Positions 16,032 through 23,610 of a DNA stretch of 30,782 nucleotides are shown one piece after another. Source of the stretch: an uncultured Anaerosolibacter sp. Its GTDB lineage: Bacteria > Bacillota_A > Clostridia > Peptostreptococcales > Thermotaleaceae. The position numbers were made by a program, and so were the translations under genes. The notes beneath the pieces were generated by a model, which saw only the letters and a list, made by a program, of their open reading frames with translations, was not told where the DNA came from and searched no databases. The DNA is taken from assembly GCA_937948705.1 (NCBI GenBank), contig CALECF010000203.1, positions 1 through 30,782 on the forward strand, in the 5' to 3' direction. Each line of letters begins with the position of its first letter. The first letter of the stretch is position 1.

Positions 16032-16232
16032 GGTTAGAGGTTAAAGTTAGAGGTTTTTAAAACCCCGCTGTATCAAGCCGCATCCCATGATTCTTCTATT
16101 TCTTATTATACTCCATTGGTGCCTTATCTTAAAGATTTTTGAAATTATATTATATATAGAAGTGAAACTAACTTGCCAAGATTAGTATCTTTTCACTTCA
16201 TAGTGTAACCCCGACACATCTAACCTCTAACC
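16032..16232. repeat. Intergenic segment bounded by a 12-base perfect inverted repeat
   Basis: GGTTAGAGGTTA at 16032-16043 and its exact complement at 16221-16232 enclose about 177 AT-rich bases. Inside is a 9-base-pair hairpin (GAAGTGAAA / TTTCACTTC, 16159-16199). The gap 15950-16356 has no gene. The end motif recurs around 13236 and 13542 in the same facing arrangement. Confidence 0.55.
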
Positions 16233-16356
16233 ATTACTAAGATAGCTTTAGGGCACAATTAAATAAAATAAAAATAATCCATCTATGCAAATAGTTATCA
16301 TCATCCCATTTTCCCGCATATAATGATATATCATGTGTTTGGATGGAGGATAAGCA

Positions 16357-17469
16357 ATGCGAATTGGTATTGATGGCCGAGGAGCTGTATGGTATAGGGG
16401 TACCGGTATTGGTACCTATACGAATCAACTACTGCATCATCTTCATGCCCTAGACGAGAAAAACACATACTCTATTTTCTTTTCTCAAGATGCACCATTT
16501 CCATGGATAGATTTAGGGAACTTTCAATCAATACAGCTCAATACCCATAAGGATACCTATCTACAGGACACTGTGGTGGATCAATTCCTCAAAACCCAAC
16601 CTTTTGATGTCTACCACATACCACAAAACGGCATTGGACTTCCAAGGGATAAGCATTGTCCCTATATCATTACCCTTCACGATGTGATTCCCTATGTTCT
16701 ACCGGAAACCTGCAGCAAGACTTACTTAAAAACTTTTATGGAACAGATGGATCATATCATCAAAAATGCTGACCATATCATTACCGTCTCAAATCATGCC
16801 AAGAATGATATTTATCAGGTCCTAGGGGTTCCCACATCTAAAATCACGGTAACGCCTTTAGCCCCTGAAAAAATATATCGCCCCATGGACAAGAAAACAT
16901 GTATTGACTACCTTAAAAATCGCTATGGCCTTGACCGTGAATATATTCTATATATCGGCGGTATGAACCCTAGAAAAAATATAGGTGCTCTCATTGATGC
17001 TTTCCATTTATGTCAAAAAAAGCTATCTAAAAACTACTGTATTGTTATCGGAGGCTCTCATGGTAGAAGCTACGAGAGCTTACGCTTACGCTGCGAAGCC
17101 CTAGGTTTAACCAATGACATTATTTTTCCTGGCTATATTCCACTGGAGGAGCTTCCTGTCTTCTACAATGGAGCCTCCCTATTTGTGTATCCTTCCTTAT
17201 ATGAGGGTTTTGGTTTGCCACCTCTAGAAGCTATGGCCTGTGGCATCCCCACCATTTGCTCCAATACCACGTCAATCCCTGAGGTTGTCGGAAATGCTGC
17301 CCTGCTCATAGATCCCTATGATGTGGAAAATTTAGCAGAAAAAATAACCCTGGTGCTAGAGAGCTCGTCCACCTACGCCATCATGGTCCATAAAGGCCTG
17401 CAGCGGGCAAAACAATATACCTGGGAGAAAACTGCAAAAAAAACTCTCGAAATATACCTTTCTTTCTAA
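16357..17469 (+). CDS. CotSA-like family 4 glycosyltransferase
   Basis: This 370-residue retaining glycosyltransferase has a GT-B fold. The start 'MRIGIDGRGAVWYRGTGIGTYT' gives the Gly-rich first loop, 'FDVYHIPQNGIGLPR' and 'IITLHDVIPYVLPET' follow, and the C-terminal domain shows 'YILYIGGMNPRKNIGALI' and the nucleotide-sugar motif 'YEGFGLPPLEAMACGIP' with the E-x7-E pair. No membrane segment or signal is present. It is a close paralogue of the protein at 21464-22579. CotSA is a spore coat glycosyltransferase-like protein in Bacillus, and CotS genes are beside it here, so a spore-surface role is likely; donor and acceptor are unknown. Start at an ATG behind TGGAGGAT. A CATATAATG box 30 bases upstream is sigma-K-like but lacks a clear -35. 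Confidence 0.93.
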   Translation: MRIGIDGRGAVWYRGTGIGTYTNQLLHHLHALDEKNTYSIFFSQDAPFPWIDLGNFQSIQLNTHKDTYLQDTVVDQFLKTQPFDVYHIPQNGIGLPRDKHCPYIITLHDVIPYVLPETCSKTYLKTFMEQMDHIIKNADHIITVSNHAKNDIYQVLGVPTSKITVTPLAPEKIYRPMDKKTCIDYLKNRYGLDREYILYIGGMNPRKNIGALIDAFHLCQKKLSKNYCIVIGGSHGRSYESLRLRCEALGLTNDIIFPGYIPLEELPVFYNGASLFVYPSLYEGFGLPPLEAMACGIPTICSNTTSIPEVVGNAALLIDPYDVENLAEKITLVLESSSTYAIMVHKGLQRAKQYTWEKTAKKTLEIYLSF

Positions 17470-17501
17470 TATTTGTTTAACACTTTCCGTTGGACAGAAT
17501 A

Positions 17502-17526
17502 TATTGATATGGGAAGGACCCATATC
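17502..17526 (+). promoter_or_regulatory. Perfect inverted repeat in the leader of the Cys-rich gene
   Basis: TTGATATGGG and CCCATATCAA, 10 bases each with a 5-base loop, sit 9 bases before the GGGAGG ribosome binding site. No T-run follows, so it is not a standard terminator. It could be an operator or an mRNA-stabilising hairpin. Confidence 0.6.
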
Positions 17527-17546
17527 AAAATTAGGGAGGTATATAT

Positions 17547-17780
17547 ATGAGCCATAAACGTCATGATAGATGTAAATGTGTAGATAGAGACGATGCAAGA
17601 TGTAAAGCTCTTTTGTGCAAGCTTGAAGAAGAATATTGCAGAAAAAGATGCGCATTAAAGGATGCTATCAAAGACGCCGAGTGCCGTGTGAAGGCACTTA
17701 GGGATGAACTCGATGCTCTAGAGAAATGCTATGAGAAAGAAAGAAGAGCTATCAAAAGAGAATGTGAGCGTCGCTGCTAA
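17547..17780 (+). CDS. Small Cys-rich, highly charged coiled-coil protein, candidate spore coat component
   Basis: This 77-residue protein has ten cysteines (13%) and is otherwise almost all Lys, Arg, Asp, Glu, Ala and Leu. Residues about 20-76 form a single long helix with heptad-like Leu/Ala/Cys spacing, so the cysteines at 24, 31, 35, 46, 61 and 73 could cross-link parallel helices. The N-terminus 'HKRHDRCKCVDRDD' is a short His/Cys-rich tip and may bind metal. I do not recognise a named family. It has a strong GGGAGGT site, its own terminator, and lies between a CotSA-like gene and a cotS operon. A cross-linked coat or exosporium protein is a reasonable guess; a metal-binding role is the alternative. 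Confidence 0.85.
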   Translation: MSHKRHDRCKCVDRDDARCKALLCKLEEEYCRKRCALKDAIKDAECRVKALRDELDALEKCYEKERRAIKRECERRC

Positions 17781-17786
17781 GAATAG

Positions 17787-17820
17787 GAAATGACCGGGAT
17801 TACATCCCGGTCATTTCTTT
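17787..17820. terminator. Bidirectional terminator overlapping a cotS 3' end
   Basis: A perfect 14-base-pair stem (GAAATGACCGGGAT / ATCCCGGTCATTTC) with a 3-base loop lies between convergent genes. Its right arm encodes the last five residues and its loop holds the stop of the minus-strand cotS gene. Only short T-runs follow on either side. Confidence 0.85.
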
Positions 17821-18858
17821 GAAATCCTGTAGAAAATCTTCTCGCAAATCCTTCCACTCAGATTTGTCTATGATCTTTCCCGTATAGGTTTCATCATGCC
17901 ATCGTTTATTTTCCAAGTAAAACTGGCTGGCAATTCTCCAAAAATCCATGGGGAACCTCAAGTATACATAGATTGCCTTTAATTCATCCTGACTGAGGCT
18001 GCTGTGCCGTTGATATCCATCCAATATATACTCAGCCCGCTCAATATCCCAGAAACACTTTTTAAGATTTCTATGAATAATACTACCCACATCATTAATT
18101 CTTAGATCAAAAATACAGTATTCGAAATCCAGGACAGCTACTTCCTGGTGATCGTAGGATATGAGTAGGTTGTGGTAGGCATAATCGTTATGGCAAAATC
18201 CTTTTTCCTTCCTGGCTTTTTCTACAAGCCCCTCATAATCAAAATTTCTTAATCCCTCACAGGCTGCCAAGGCATCCTCATAATAATAATCCACATACTT
18301 GAGAAATATTTCATCAAATTGAATCTTATCTTGTTTTTTCTCTGCCATTTCCTTCATCAGCAGCAGCTCTTCACTTCGCTTTTTATAAACCTCTGGCCAT
18401 TTCCCCAAAAGATTCCGGTGTTCATCTCCAAAATTTGTGGTGAAGCCTTTAGATGCTTCATGGAGCTCTGCCAAGGTCTTCACTGCAATATCCAATTCTA
18501 TTGGATTTTCATAATCACACTCCCGGCCATCGATCCAGTCCATCATAAAATACGTATCTTCCCCATAGGTCAAAAATAGATTCCCATCTAAGGTTCTTCG
18601 AATTCTCGAGACCTTGTGGAAGCCATTTTGTGTTAAATGTTCAATGGCATCGTGGGTAAAGTAAATATTTCTATAATCCGCCTTTATCTTCTTTAAACAT
18701 TTAAAACCTTGGTCTGTCTCGATTCGATATATGCCCCTTTTCGGCACAATATCTATCACCTTCAGCCCGTAGGCCTTGAATATATCTGGTGTCAGCATAT
18801 AATCTACAAGAATGGCCGCTTCCTCCTCTCTGCTCATTTCAATAGGCTCATGCATCAT
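17800..18858 (-). CDS. CotS-family spore coat protein, kinase-like fold
   Basis: This 352-residue CotS paralogue has the catalytic loop 'FCHNDYAYHNLLI' (HxDxxxxN) and 'VLDFEYC' in the DFG position, plus 'FKCLKKIKADYRNIYF', 'MMDWIDGRECDYENP' and 'LLGKWPEVYKKRSEEL', shared nearly word for word with the protein at 12169. It therefore keeps the phosphotransferase residues; substrate unknown. It is the last gene of a four-gene minus-strand operon. Its start overlaps the end of the upstream CotS-like gene by 11 bases, with the ribosome binding site GAGGTGG inside that gene, which points to translational coupling. Two adjacent ATG codons could serve as start. Expected in the mother cell and on the spore coat. 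Confidence 0.93.
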   Translation of the reverse strand: MMHEPIEMSREEEAAILVDYMLTPDIFKAYGLKVIDIVPKRGIYRIETDQGFKCLKKIKADYRNIYFTHDAIEHLTQNGFHKVSRIRRTLDGNLFLTYGEDTYFMMDWIDGRECDYENPIELDIAVKTLAELHEASKGFTTNFGDEHRNLLGKWPEVYKKRSEELLLMKEMAEKKQDKIQFDEIFLKYVDYYYEDALAACEGLRNFDYEGLVEKARKEKGFCHNDYAYHNLLISYDHQEVAVLDFEYCIFDLRINDVGSIIHRNLKKCFWDIERAEYILDGYQRHSSLSQDELKAIYVYLRFPMDFWRIASQFYLENKRWHDETYTGKIIDKSEWKDLREDFLQDFKEMTGM

Positions 18859-19858
18859 CCTTCACCACCTCGCATAAGTCTAAATTTTTCATGTCTTTCT
18901 GCAGTTTCTCTACCTTGAGTACCTTCTTCAGCTTTTTGCTCCAATGGCTATCGGATTCACTACTCCTGTTTTTGTAATAGCGTTCTATAAACTTAAAATA
19001 CTCGTGAGGAAATTGAATATATGCTTGGATCAGCTTTATCTCATCCCCACACAGAGGATAATGACGGTGATATGTGTGTATAATCTCCTTCGCTCTTTCT
19101 GACTGCTCCATATTGGCTAAAATCAAATTGGCCACATCCACGGAATGCATATCATGCTTTGCGCCTTCTAGGGATGCAATTTTAACGATATCATCTTTCC
19201 CCTTTACAAAACTCTTTTTTGTAAAGTGATTGATGCAGAGCTCTCTTTTCTCCATGGATGCGCTTACCATATCTAAGTAGGGTATTTCCTTCAGAATAGC
19301 AATACAGTCGTTGCCCTGCTCCAAATGCCTATCTATGCTTTCTAAAATTCCCTTTTCCGACTTCTCTCGATGATGTTTTTCTCGGATCTGCTGCCTTACT
19401 TTATTCCCTAGGGTAACATAGGCTTGAAAAACCCAAGGCCACCGCCCCCACTCCGTTCGAATTTTGCTTCCTGGAATTGCTTCAAAATCCACGGAGGATT
19501 GGTGGAATAGAGCCATGGTGTGAATGACTTCATTTAATATCTCTATGGATTCATAGTTTGCGAAATTGTAATCCTCCCAAGGTATGATTTGAAAAAGGTC
19601 TTCCCCCATGGCCATATAAGGCTTTCCATCTCTAGTGGGCAAGATATCTAAAATACAATGAAGTCCCCTCTTTTTGATTTGTTGGTAAATAGAGTAGTGG
19701 AAAAGTGCCTCTGCTTCACTACGAGCCATGACCTCTACTCGAAATCTCCCCTGGTTTGTATCTAAAATCCAGCCCTTTTGCTGGGCAATGATCTCATAAA
19801 CATCCAAGCCATAGTTTTTTCGAATGCTCACTACTAAAGGCTTAGTTTCCTCAGCCAT
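18848..19858 (-). CDS. CotS-like protein lacking the catalytic motifs (pseudokinase candidate)
   Basis: This 336-residue protein follows the CotS layout: N-lobe 'RKNYGLDVYEIIAQQKGWILDTNQG', 'GRWPWVFQAYVTLG' for the GKWP motif, and a C-terminal 'IKLIQAYIQFPHEYFKFIERYYKN' matching 'FPQEFWQIGLQYYLEK' of its neighbours. The active-site segments are gone: the HxD loop reads 'LCINHFTKKSF', and the DFD/DFE motif reads 'IASLEG'. The N-lobe Lys pair is replaced by 'FRVEVMAR'. The frame is intact, it has a GGGGGG ribosome binding site and sits 14 bases after its upstream neighbour, so it looks selected rather than decaying. A structural or regulatory partner of the two active-looking CotS proteins in the same operon is the simplest idea. 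Confidence 0.82.
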   Translation of the reverse strand: MAEETKPLVVSIRKNYGLDVYEIIAQQKGWILDTNQGRFRVEVMARSEAEALFHYSIYQQIKKRGLHCILDILPTRDGKPYMAMGEDLFQIIPWEDYNFANYESIEILNEVIHTMALFHQSSVDFEAIPGSKIRTEWGRWPWVFQAYVTLGNKVRQQIREKHHREKSEKGILESIDRHLEQGNDCIAILKEIPYLDMVSASMEKRELCINHFTKKSFVKGKDDIVKIASLEGAKHDMHSVDVANLILANMEQSERAKEIIHTYHRHYPLCGDEIKLIQAYIQFPHEYFKFIERYYKNRSSESDSHWSKKLKKVLKVEKLQKDMKNLDLCEVVKDDA

Positions 19859-19872
19859 ATCTTTATCCCCCC

Positions 19873-20295
19873 TTAGTCGTGACTATTTTTATATTTAAAC
19901 TCTTCTCTCAGTACCTTATACTCGTCCTCTAGGGCTGGGTCAAGACGATCTTCTTTATATAACTTCCTCAAAATCTTATATCGTTTCATCTTCTTTTCTT
20001 CCAGCTCTTCTTTTTTCTTTCTGAGTTTCTTTAAATACTTGATTTCTTGTTTTGTCTCATTGATCTTCTCTTCATAGGCCTCCAGATCTCTATGCTGGAC
20101 ATAGGCGCTCTGATTAATTTCTTTCTCAATTTCCACAAACTCAATGGTTCTTGACATATAGGTTTTCACCGCAGCCCGATCCTCCGCAGACATTCGATGC
20201 ATCGTATCTAAAATGAACTCCAGCTCTTCCATCCATTTCCTGCGATACTCTTCGATACTGGATATACGAAGAATTCTTTCATGATCCTCTTCCAT
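19873..20295 (-). CDS. Coiled-coil orphan in the cotS operon
   Basis: This 140-residue, highly charged protein has no signal peptide or membrane segment. Residues 1-60 form helices with 'EYRRKWMEELEFILDTMHRM' and 'AVKTYMSRTIEFVEIEKEI'. Residues about 68-125 are a dense Lys/Glu coiled coil, followed by 'YKEDRLDPALEDEYKVLREEF'. I recognise no family. It lies 14 bases from each neighbour in the cotS operon, with a GAGG/GGAG site next to its ATG. It probably acts with the CotS proteins, perhaps as a coat scaffold or adaptor; that is inferred from context only. Confidence 0.85.
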   Translation of the reverse strand: MEEDHERILRISSIEEYRRKWMEELEFILDTMHRMSAEDRAAVKTYMSRTIEFVEIEKEINQSAYVQHRDLEAYEEKINETKQEIKYLKKLRKKKEELEEKKMKRYKILRKLYKEDRLDPALEDEYKVLREEFKYKNSHD

Positions 20296-20309
20296 CCTCC
20301 GACTCCCCT

Positions 20310-21320
20310 CTATACCAAAAATTTTTTCATAAAAACTTCTCGTAAAGGTATATCCTCTAAAATGCGATCTAGCCTTCTATGAAATACCTCTTCTTCCCAT
20401 GGTTGTTTCTCCAAATAGTATTGAAGACCAATCTGCCAAAACTCCTGGGGAAATTCCATAAATGATTTTATGGCACCAATCTCTTCAGCCAAAATTGACT
20501 TCTCTCGATTATAGGTATTCCATATAAAATATGCCTTGTCTAGGGACCAACAACCATACCGTATGTTTCGAATGATCAAACTGGCCAAATCATGAATAGG
20601 CATATCCAATATACAGTAATCAAAGTCAATCAAGTACACGTTCTGATCCTCTGTAATCAGTACATTATGATGGGCAATATCATGGTGACAAAAGGTACGA
20701 TCACGACGGCTGTTTTCGGCCAGCCTATCGTAGCTGGTGTTCTCCAAATCTCTGATTGCCCGAATGCCCCAGTCATAGAAATAATCCGTATATCGAAGGA
20801 ACTTTTGGTCAAATGCATCCTTTACTTCCTTACTCTGGGCAATTTCTTTAAACATTTGTAAATCTTTACAACGTTTTTGAAAATGCTTCATCCACTTTCC
20901 CCAAAACACCCTACCCTCTATGGTGATACTCGGTTCAAATCCCTTGGCTGCATGGTGAAAATGGGCTAGGGCACTGGTTGTTAACTCTAAATCTAAATAG
21001 TCGTCATAATTTGCTTCCCTTCCATCGATCCACTGGCTTACCATGATGACTCCGTCATCCACCTGTATTCCTTGTCTCCCATCCAATGTCTCCATAACCT
21101 TCGGAATATGATAAAACCCATGATTCCGTCCATGGGTCATGGCTTCTATTGTGAATAGATATCGATCGTAAGGTGCATTCACCTTCTTTAAAAGCTTCAT
21201 CCCATCATCGGTGAATATTTTAAACACTCTTTTTTTTTCTTCCCATTCAAATACCTTTATACCATAGTGTTCGACGATGAGTTGTTTTAGGTTATTGCAC
21301 AATATGAAAGGTTTTCCCAT
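20310..21320 (-). CDS. CotS-family spore coat protein, kinase-like fold
   Basis: This protein of about 336 residues heads the four-gene operon. Catalytic loop 'FCHHDIAHHNVLI' and 'LIDFDYC' are intact, with 'MKLLKKVNAPYDRYLF' in the N-lobe, 'VSQWIDGREANYDD', and 'FWGKWMKHFQKRCKDL'. The C-terminal helical part 'FMEFPQEFWQIGLQYYLEKQPW' is strongly shared with the other CotS proteins. The start is unsure: an ATG at 21320 follows a weak GGGATGTGA site, and a GTG lies three codons upstream. A sigma-K-type promoter ends about 35 bases before it. It is divergent from the CotSA-like gene at 21464, so the two may be switched on together. Confidence 0.93.
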   Translation of the reverse strand: MGKPFILCNNLKQLIVEHYGIKVFEWEEKKRVFKIFTDDGMKLLKKVNAPYDRYLFTIEAMTHGRNHGFYHIPKVMETLDGRQGIQVDDGVIMVSQWIDGREANYDDYLDLELTTSALAHFHHAAKGFEPSITIEGRVFWGKWMKHFQKRCKDLQMFKEIAQSKEVKDAFDQKFLRYTDYFYDWGIRAIRDLENTSYDRLAENSRRDRTFCHHDIAHHNVLITEDQNVYLIDFDYCILDMPIHDLASLIIRNIRYGCWSLDKAYFIWNTYNREKSILAEEIGAIKSFMEFPQEFWQIGLQYYLEKQPWEEEVFHRRLDRILEDIPLREVFMKKFLV

Positions 21321-21352
21321 CTTTATCACATCCCAACATCAGAGTTCTATTG

Positions 21353-21379
21353 TATTATATGACCAAAATGGGAATGTGT
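21353..21379 (-). promoter_or_regulatory. Candidate sigma-K promoter of the cotS operon
   Basis: On the minus strand AC is followed after 16 bases by CATATAATA, a perfect match to CATAnnnTA. The -10 ends about 33 bases before the start codon. Confidence 0.6.
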
Positions 21380-21463
21380 GACTTGTTCAAGTAACCATCG
21401 GCCTCTCTGCTGAATATGATGGTATATTATATGAAGCGAGATACATAACGAGGAGGTATTCTT

Positions 21464-22579
21464 ATGTTGATTAGTATAGATACCCGGGGTGCAAAGCTCT
21501 ATGCAGGTACAGGAATTGGCACCTATACCCATGAGCTCATGAAAAACATCCTAAAATTGGATCATAAGAATCAATATCTATTTTTCTGGCCTGGTGAGGG
21601 ATATGATCAATTCCAACGCCATGCCAATATTGATGTGCATTTGGTGGGAACAAAGAATAAAACCTTTTGGACTTACGATTATATTCCCCATCATGTAAAA
21701 AAGAGCAGTGCCAAGCTTTTTCATATTCCCCAGAATGGCCTAGGCCTTCCCAAGGAAAAATTCTGCAGATACGTAGTTACGATCCATGATCTCATCCCTT
21801 TGATACTTCCTGAAACGGTGGGTTATAGTTATCGACAGAGATTTGTCGAGGAAATGCCCGCCATCGTTGAAAACGCCGATGCCATCATCACTGTATCTGA
21901 GTATTCTAAAAAGGATATCATTCAGTATTTTGGCATACCTGAAGAAAAAGTAGTGGTGACGCCTCTAGCAGCTGATGAAATCTATCACCCTATTCATCAT
22001 GTAGAAGCCAAGCGATTCATGAAAGCTTCTTATGGCATCGACCATGAATTCATCCTATACTTGGGAGGCTTTAGTGCTAGAAAAAATGTCTTAGGCCTTA
22101 TCCAAGCCTATGCTAAATCTCTTGATTCCCTTAAAAGTACCTATGATTTGGTTATCGCCGGTGCTCCAAATGACTCCCATGACGAGATTGTCTCTACCAT
22201 TGATCGTCTTGGATTAAAGGATCGCGTTATTTTCACAGGTTTTGCACCCTACAGCCACTTACCCTATTTTTATAATGCAGCCTCCCTATTTGTCTATCCC
22301 TCCCTTTATGAAGGCTTTGGTTTGCCTCCCCTTGAAGCCATGGCCTGTGGATGCCCCACCATTACCTCTAATCTAACTTCGATCCCCGAGGTAGTAGGGG
22401 ATGCAGCCATACTAATCAATCCCTATGATGTGGATGAACTCTCCCAATCCATCATTCGGGTTCTAGAAGACAAGAAGCTCTCCATGAAATTAATCGTCAA
22501 GGGATTGGAGCAGGCGTCTCATTTTTCATGGGAGAATACGGCGAGAAGTACGCTGAAGGTCTATGAATCCCTTCAATAG
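21464..22579 (+). CDS. CotSA-like family 4 glycosyltransferase
   Basis: This 371-residue GT-B enzyme is a clear paralogue of 16357-17469: 'ISIDTRGAKLYAGTGIGTYTHE' at the start, 'LFHIPQNGLGLPKEK', 'VVTIHDLIPLILPETVG', 'FILYLGGFSARKNVLGLI' and 'YEGFGLPPLEAMACGCP' with the E-x7-E pair. No signal or membrane segment is present. It should transfer a sugar from a nucleotide donor to a spore-surface acceptor; GDP-mannose made by the ManC at 24.1-25.2 kb is a possible donor. The ATG follows AGGAGGT by 7 bases. It faces away from the cotS operon across 134 bases. Confidence 0.94.
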   Translation: MLISIDTRGAKLYAGTGIGTYTHELMKNILKLDHKNQYLFFWPGEGYDQFQRHANIDVHLVGTKNKTFWTYDYIPHHVKKSSAKLFHIPQNGLGLPKEKFCRYVVTIHDLIPLILPETVGYSYRQRFVEEMPAIVENADAIITVSEYSKKDIIQYFGIPEEKVVVTPLAADEIYHPIHHVEAKRFMKASYGIDHEFILYLGGFSARKNVLGLIQAYAKSLDSLKSTYDLVIAGAPNDSHDEIVSTIDRLGLKDRVIFTGFAPYSHLPYFYNAASLFVYPSLYEGFGLPPLEAMACGCPTITSNLTSIPEVVGDAAILINPYDVDELSQSIIRVLEDKKLSMKLIVKGLEQASHFSWENTARSTLKVYESLQ

Positions 22580-22662
22580 TCGAAATGTTTTTCTTTCATT
22601 TACCAAAATTATGGAATAAAATGGATATATAATCTTATTTTCCCAATGGAGGTATGCATCCT

Positions 22663-23364
22663 ATGACTGTAGAAGGGTATCCATCTTCTTTTCAATTGAT
22701 TGAAAAAGGAATATGCTCAGGCATTACCAACTGTGTTTCAGCTTGTAATGGGAAAGGGGCTTGCTGTCAGAGCTACTCCCCCCGATTCAGCCTTTTGGAA
22801 TTAGGCCTTTTAGCAGCCTACGATATTTCCTTGGCAAAAGAGATTATTCAAAAAGGTACGCCCCTAGAAGTCTATGGATTTGATCCCGAAAAGGAAGATT
22901 CCTGGAAGCTGACTTTTCGTCTAGGCCAGAGGAATGACCCCTGCCCTTTCCTTACCATGGAAGGATGTGCTCTACCCTATGAGGTACGCACCCTTCCTTG
23001 CAGAACATATCTATGTCTGAGAGGCCAATTTTACCTTCTGCTGCATACCTCCCATTACAAGAAATATAAAAAACTGGTGAAGCACGTTGAAAAATATGAT
23101 CAGTGGTTTTATCATCACTTTTTTGAAATGCTAGAATCCTATAGTGTTCTTCAAAATAAACCCTTAGAGTTTACCAGTGATCCATGGTTAGATCAATTCC
23201 TTCCCATACTCATGAAGGAAGGCCAACGATATGATAAGATTTTCCATGATTTTTTAGCATCCCATTGGGACCCTGCATACCGACCCGAGCTTCATTATCA
23301 CTATTTTATTGATGACTTTTGGAGGGATATGGAGAGCTCCATCACAGCAGATGCTCATTCATAA
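22663..23364 (+). CDS. YkgJ-type cysteine-cluster protein
   Basis: About 233 residues. The N-terminal half has the cysteine pattern of the YkgJ/CxxCxxCC family: 'CVSACNGKGACC', then 'DPCPFLTMEGCALPYEVR', then 'LPCRTYLCLRG'. Eight or more cysteines in this order usually hold a metal or iron-sulfur centre; the reaction is unknown. The C-terminal half is rich in His, Tyr and Phe ('HYKKYKKLVKHVEKYDQWFYHHFF'). The second ATG at 22663 is chosen because GGAGGT lies 9 bases before it but touches the first ATG at 22654. It is cytosolic by appearance. It follows the CotSA-like gene by about 80 bases, perhaps co-transcribed. Confidence 0.85.
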   Translation: MTVEGYPSSFQLIEKGICSGITNCVSACNGKGACCQSYSPRFSLLELGLLAAYDISLAKEIIQKGTPLEVYGFDPEKEDSWKLTFRLGQRNDPCPFLTMEGCALPYEVRTLPCRTYLCLRGQFYLLLHTSHYKKYKKLVKHVEKYDQWFYHHFFEMLESYSVLQNKPLEFTSDPWLDQFLPILMKEGQRYDKIFHDFLASHWDPAYRPELHYHYFIDDFWRDMESSITADAHS

Positions 23365-23435
23365 TTTTCCAGTTCATTACAAAAATTACATTCATTTTAC
23401 AATATGATTACATTTGATTTTTCAGAATTTTTCTA

Positions 23436-23444
23436 TGCTATAAT
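23436..23444 (+). promoter_or_regulatory. Extended -10 promoter of the 38-residue ORF
   Basis: TGCTATAAT (extended -10) lies 30 bases before the ATG. A TTGATT lies 19 bases upstream of TATAAT, a poor spacing for a -35. The rest of 23365-23474 is AT-rich and shows nothing else. Confidence 0.55.
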
Positions 23445-23474
23445 GAATTAACTTAAATGATGGTGGTGATAGGT

Positions 23475-23591
23475 ATGGAAGTCCTTCTAATTGCTCTATG
23501 TGCTCTTATATATATTTCTATTGATAAAATAGATACAAAAGAAGAATTGGATCAGGATCCTACCTGTGATTATATGGAAGTCCAACAATAG
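23475..23591 (+). CDS. 38-residue membrane micropeptide
   Basis: The short frame encodes a hydrophobic N-terminal helix (MEVLLIALCALIYISI) followed by an acidic tail with 'KEELDQDPTCDYMEVQQ'. It has a GGTGGTGATAGG ribosome binding region, its own promoter and a strong terminator, which together argue for a real gene. The single helix suggests a membrane-bound small protein; alternatively the transcript acts as RNA. No family is recognised. Confidence 0.6.
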   Translation: MEVLLIALCALIYISIDKIDTKEELDQDPTCDYMEVQQ

Positions 23592-23610
23592 AACCAATTC
23601 CTCCCCATAA

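Noticed and set aside
16159..16199. Terminator at GAAGTGAAA / TTTCACTTC
   Set aside because: It has a large loop, no T-run, and no gene ends next to it.
17502..17526. Terminator of the upstream GT4 gene
   Set aside because: The inverted repeat is perfect, but CAAAATTAGGG follows and not a T-run, and it lies just before the next ribosome binding site.
17356..17655. Minus-strand 99-codon open frame across the GT4 3' end
   Set aside because: It overlaps two well-supported plus-strand genes and lacks a ribosome binding site.
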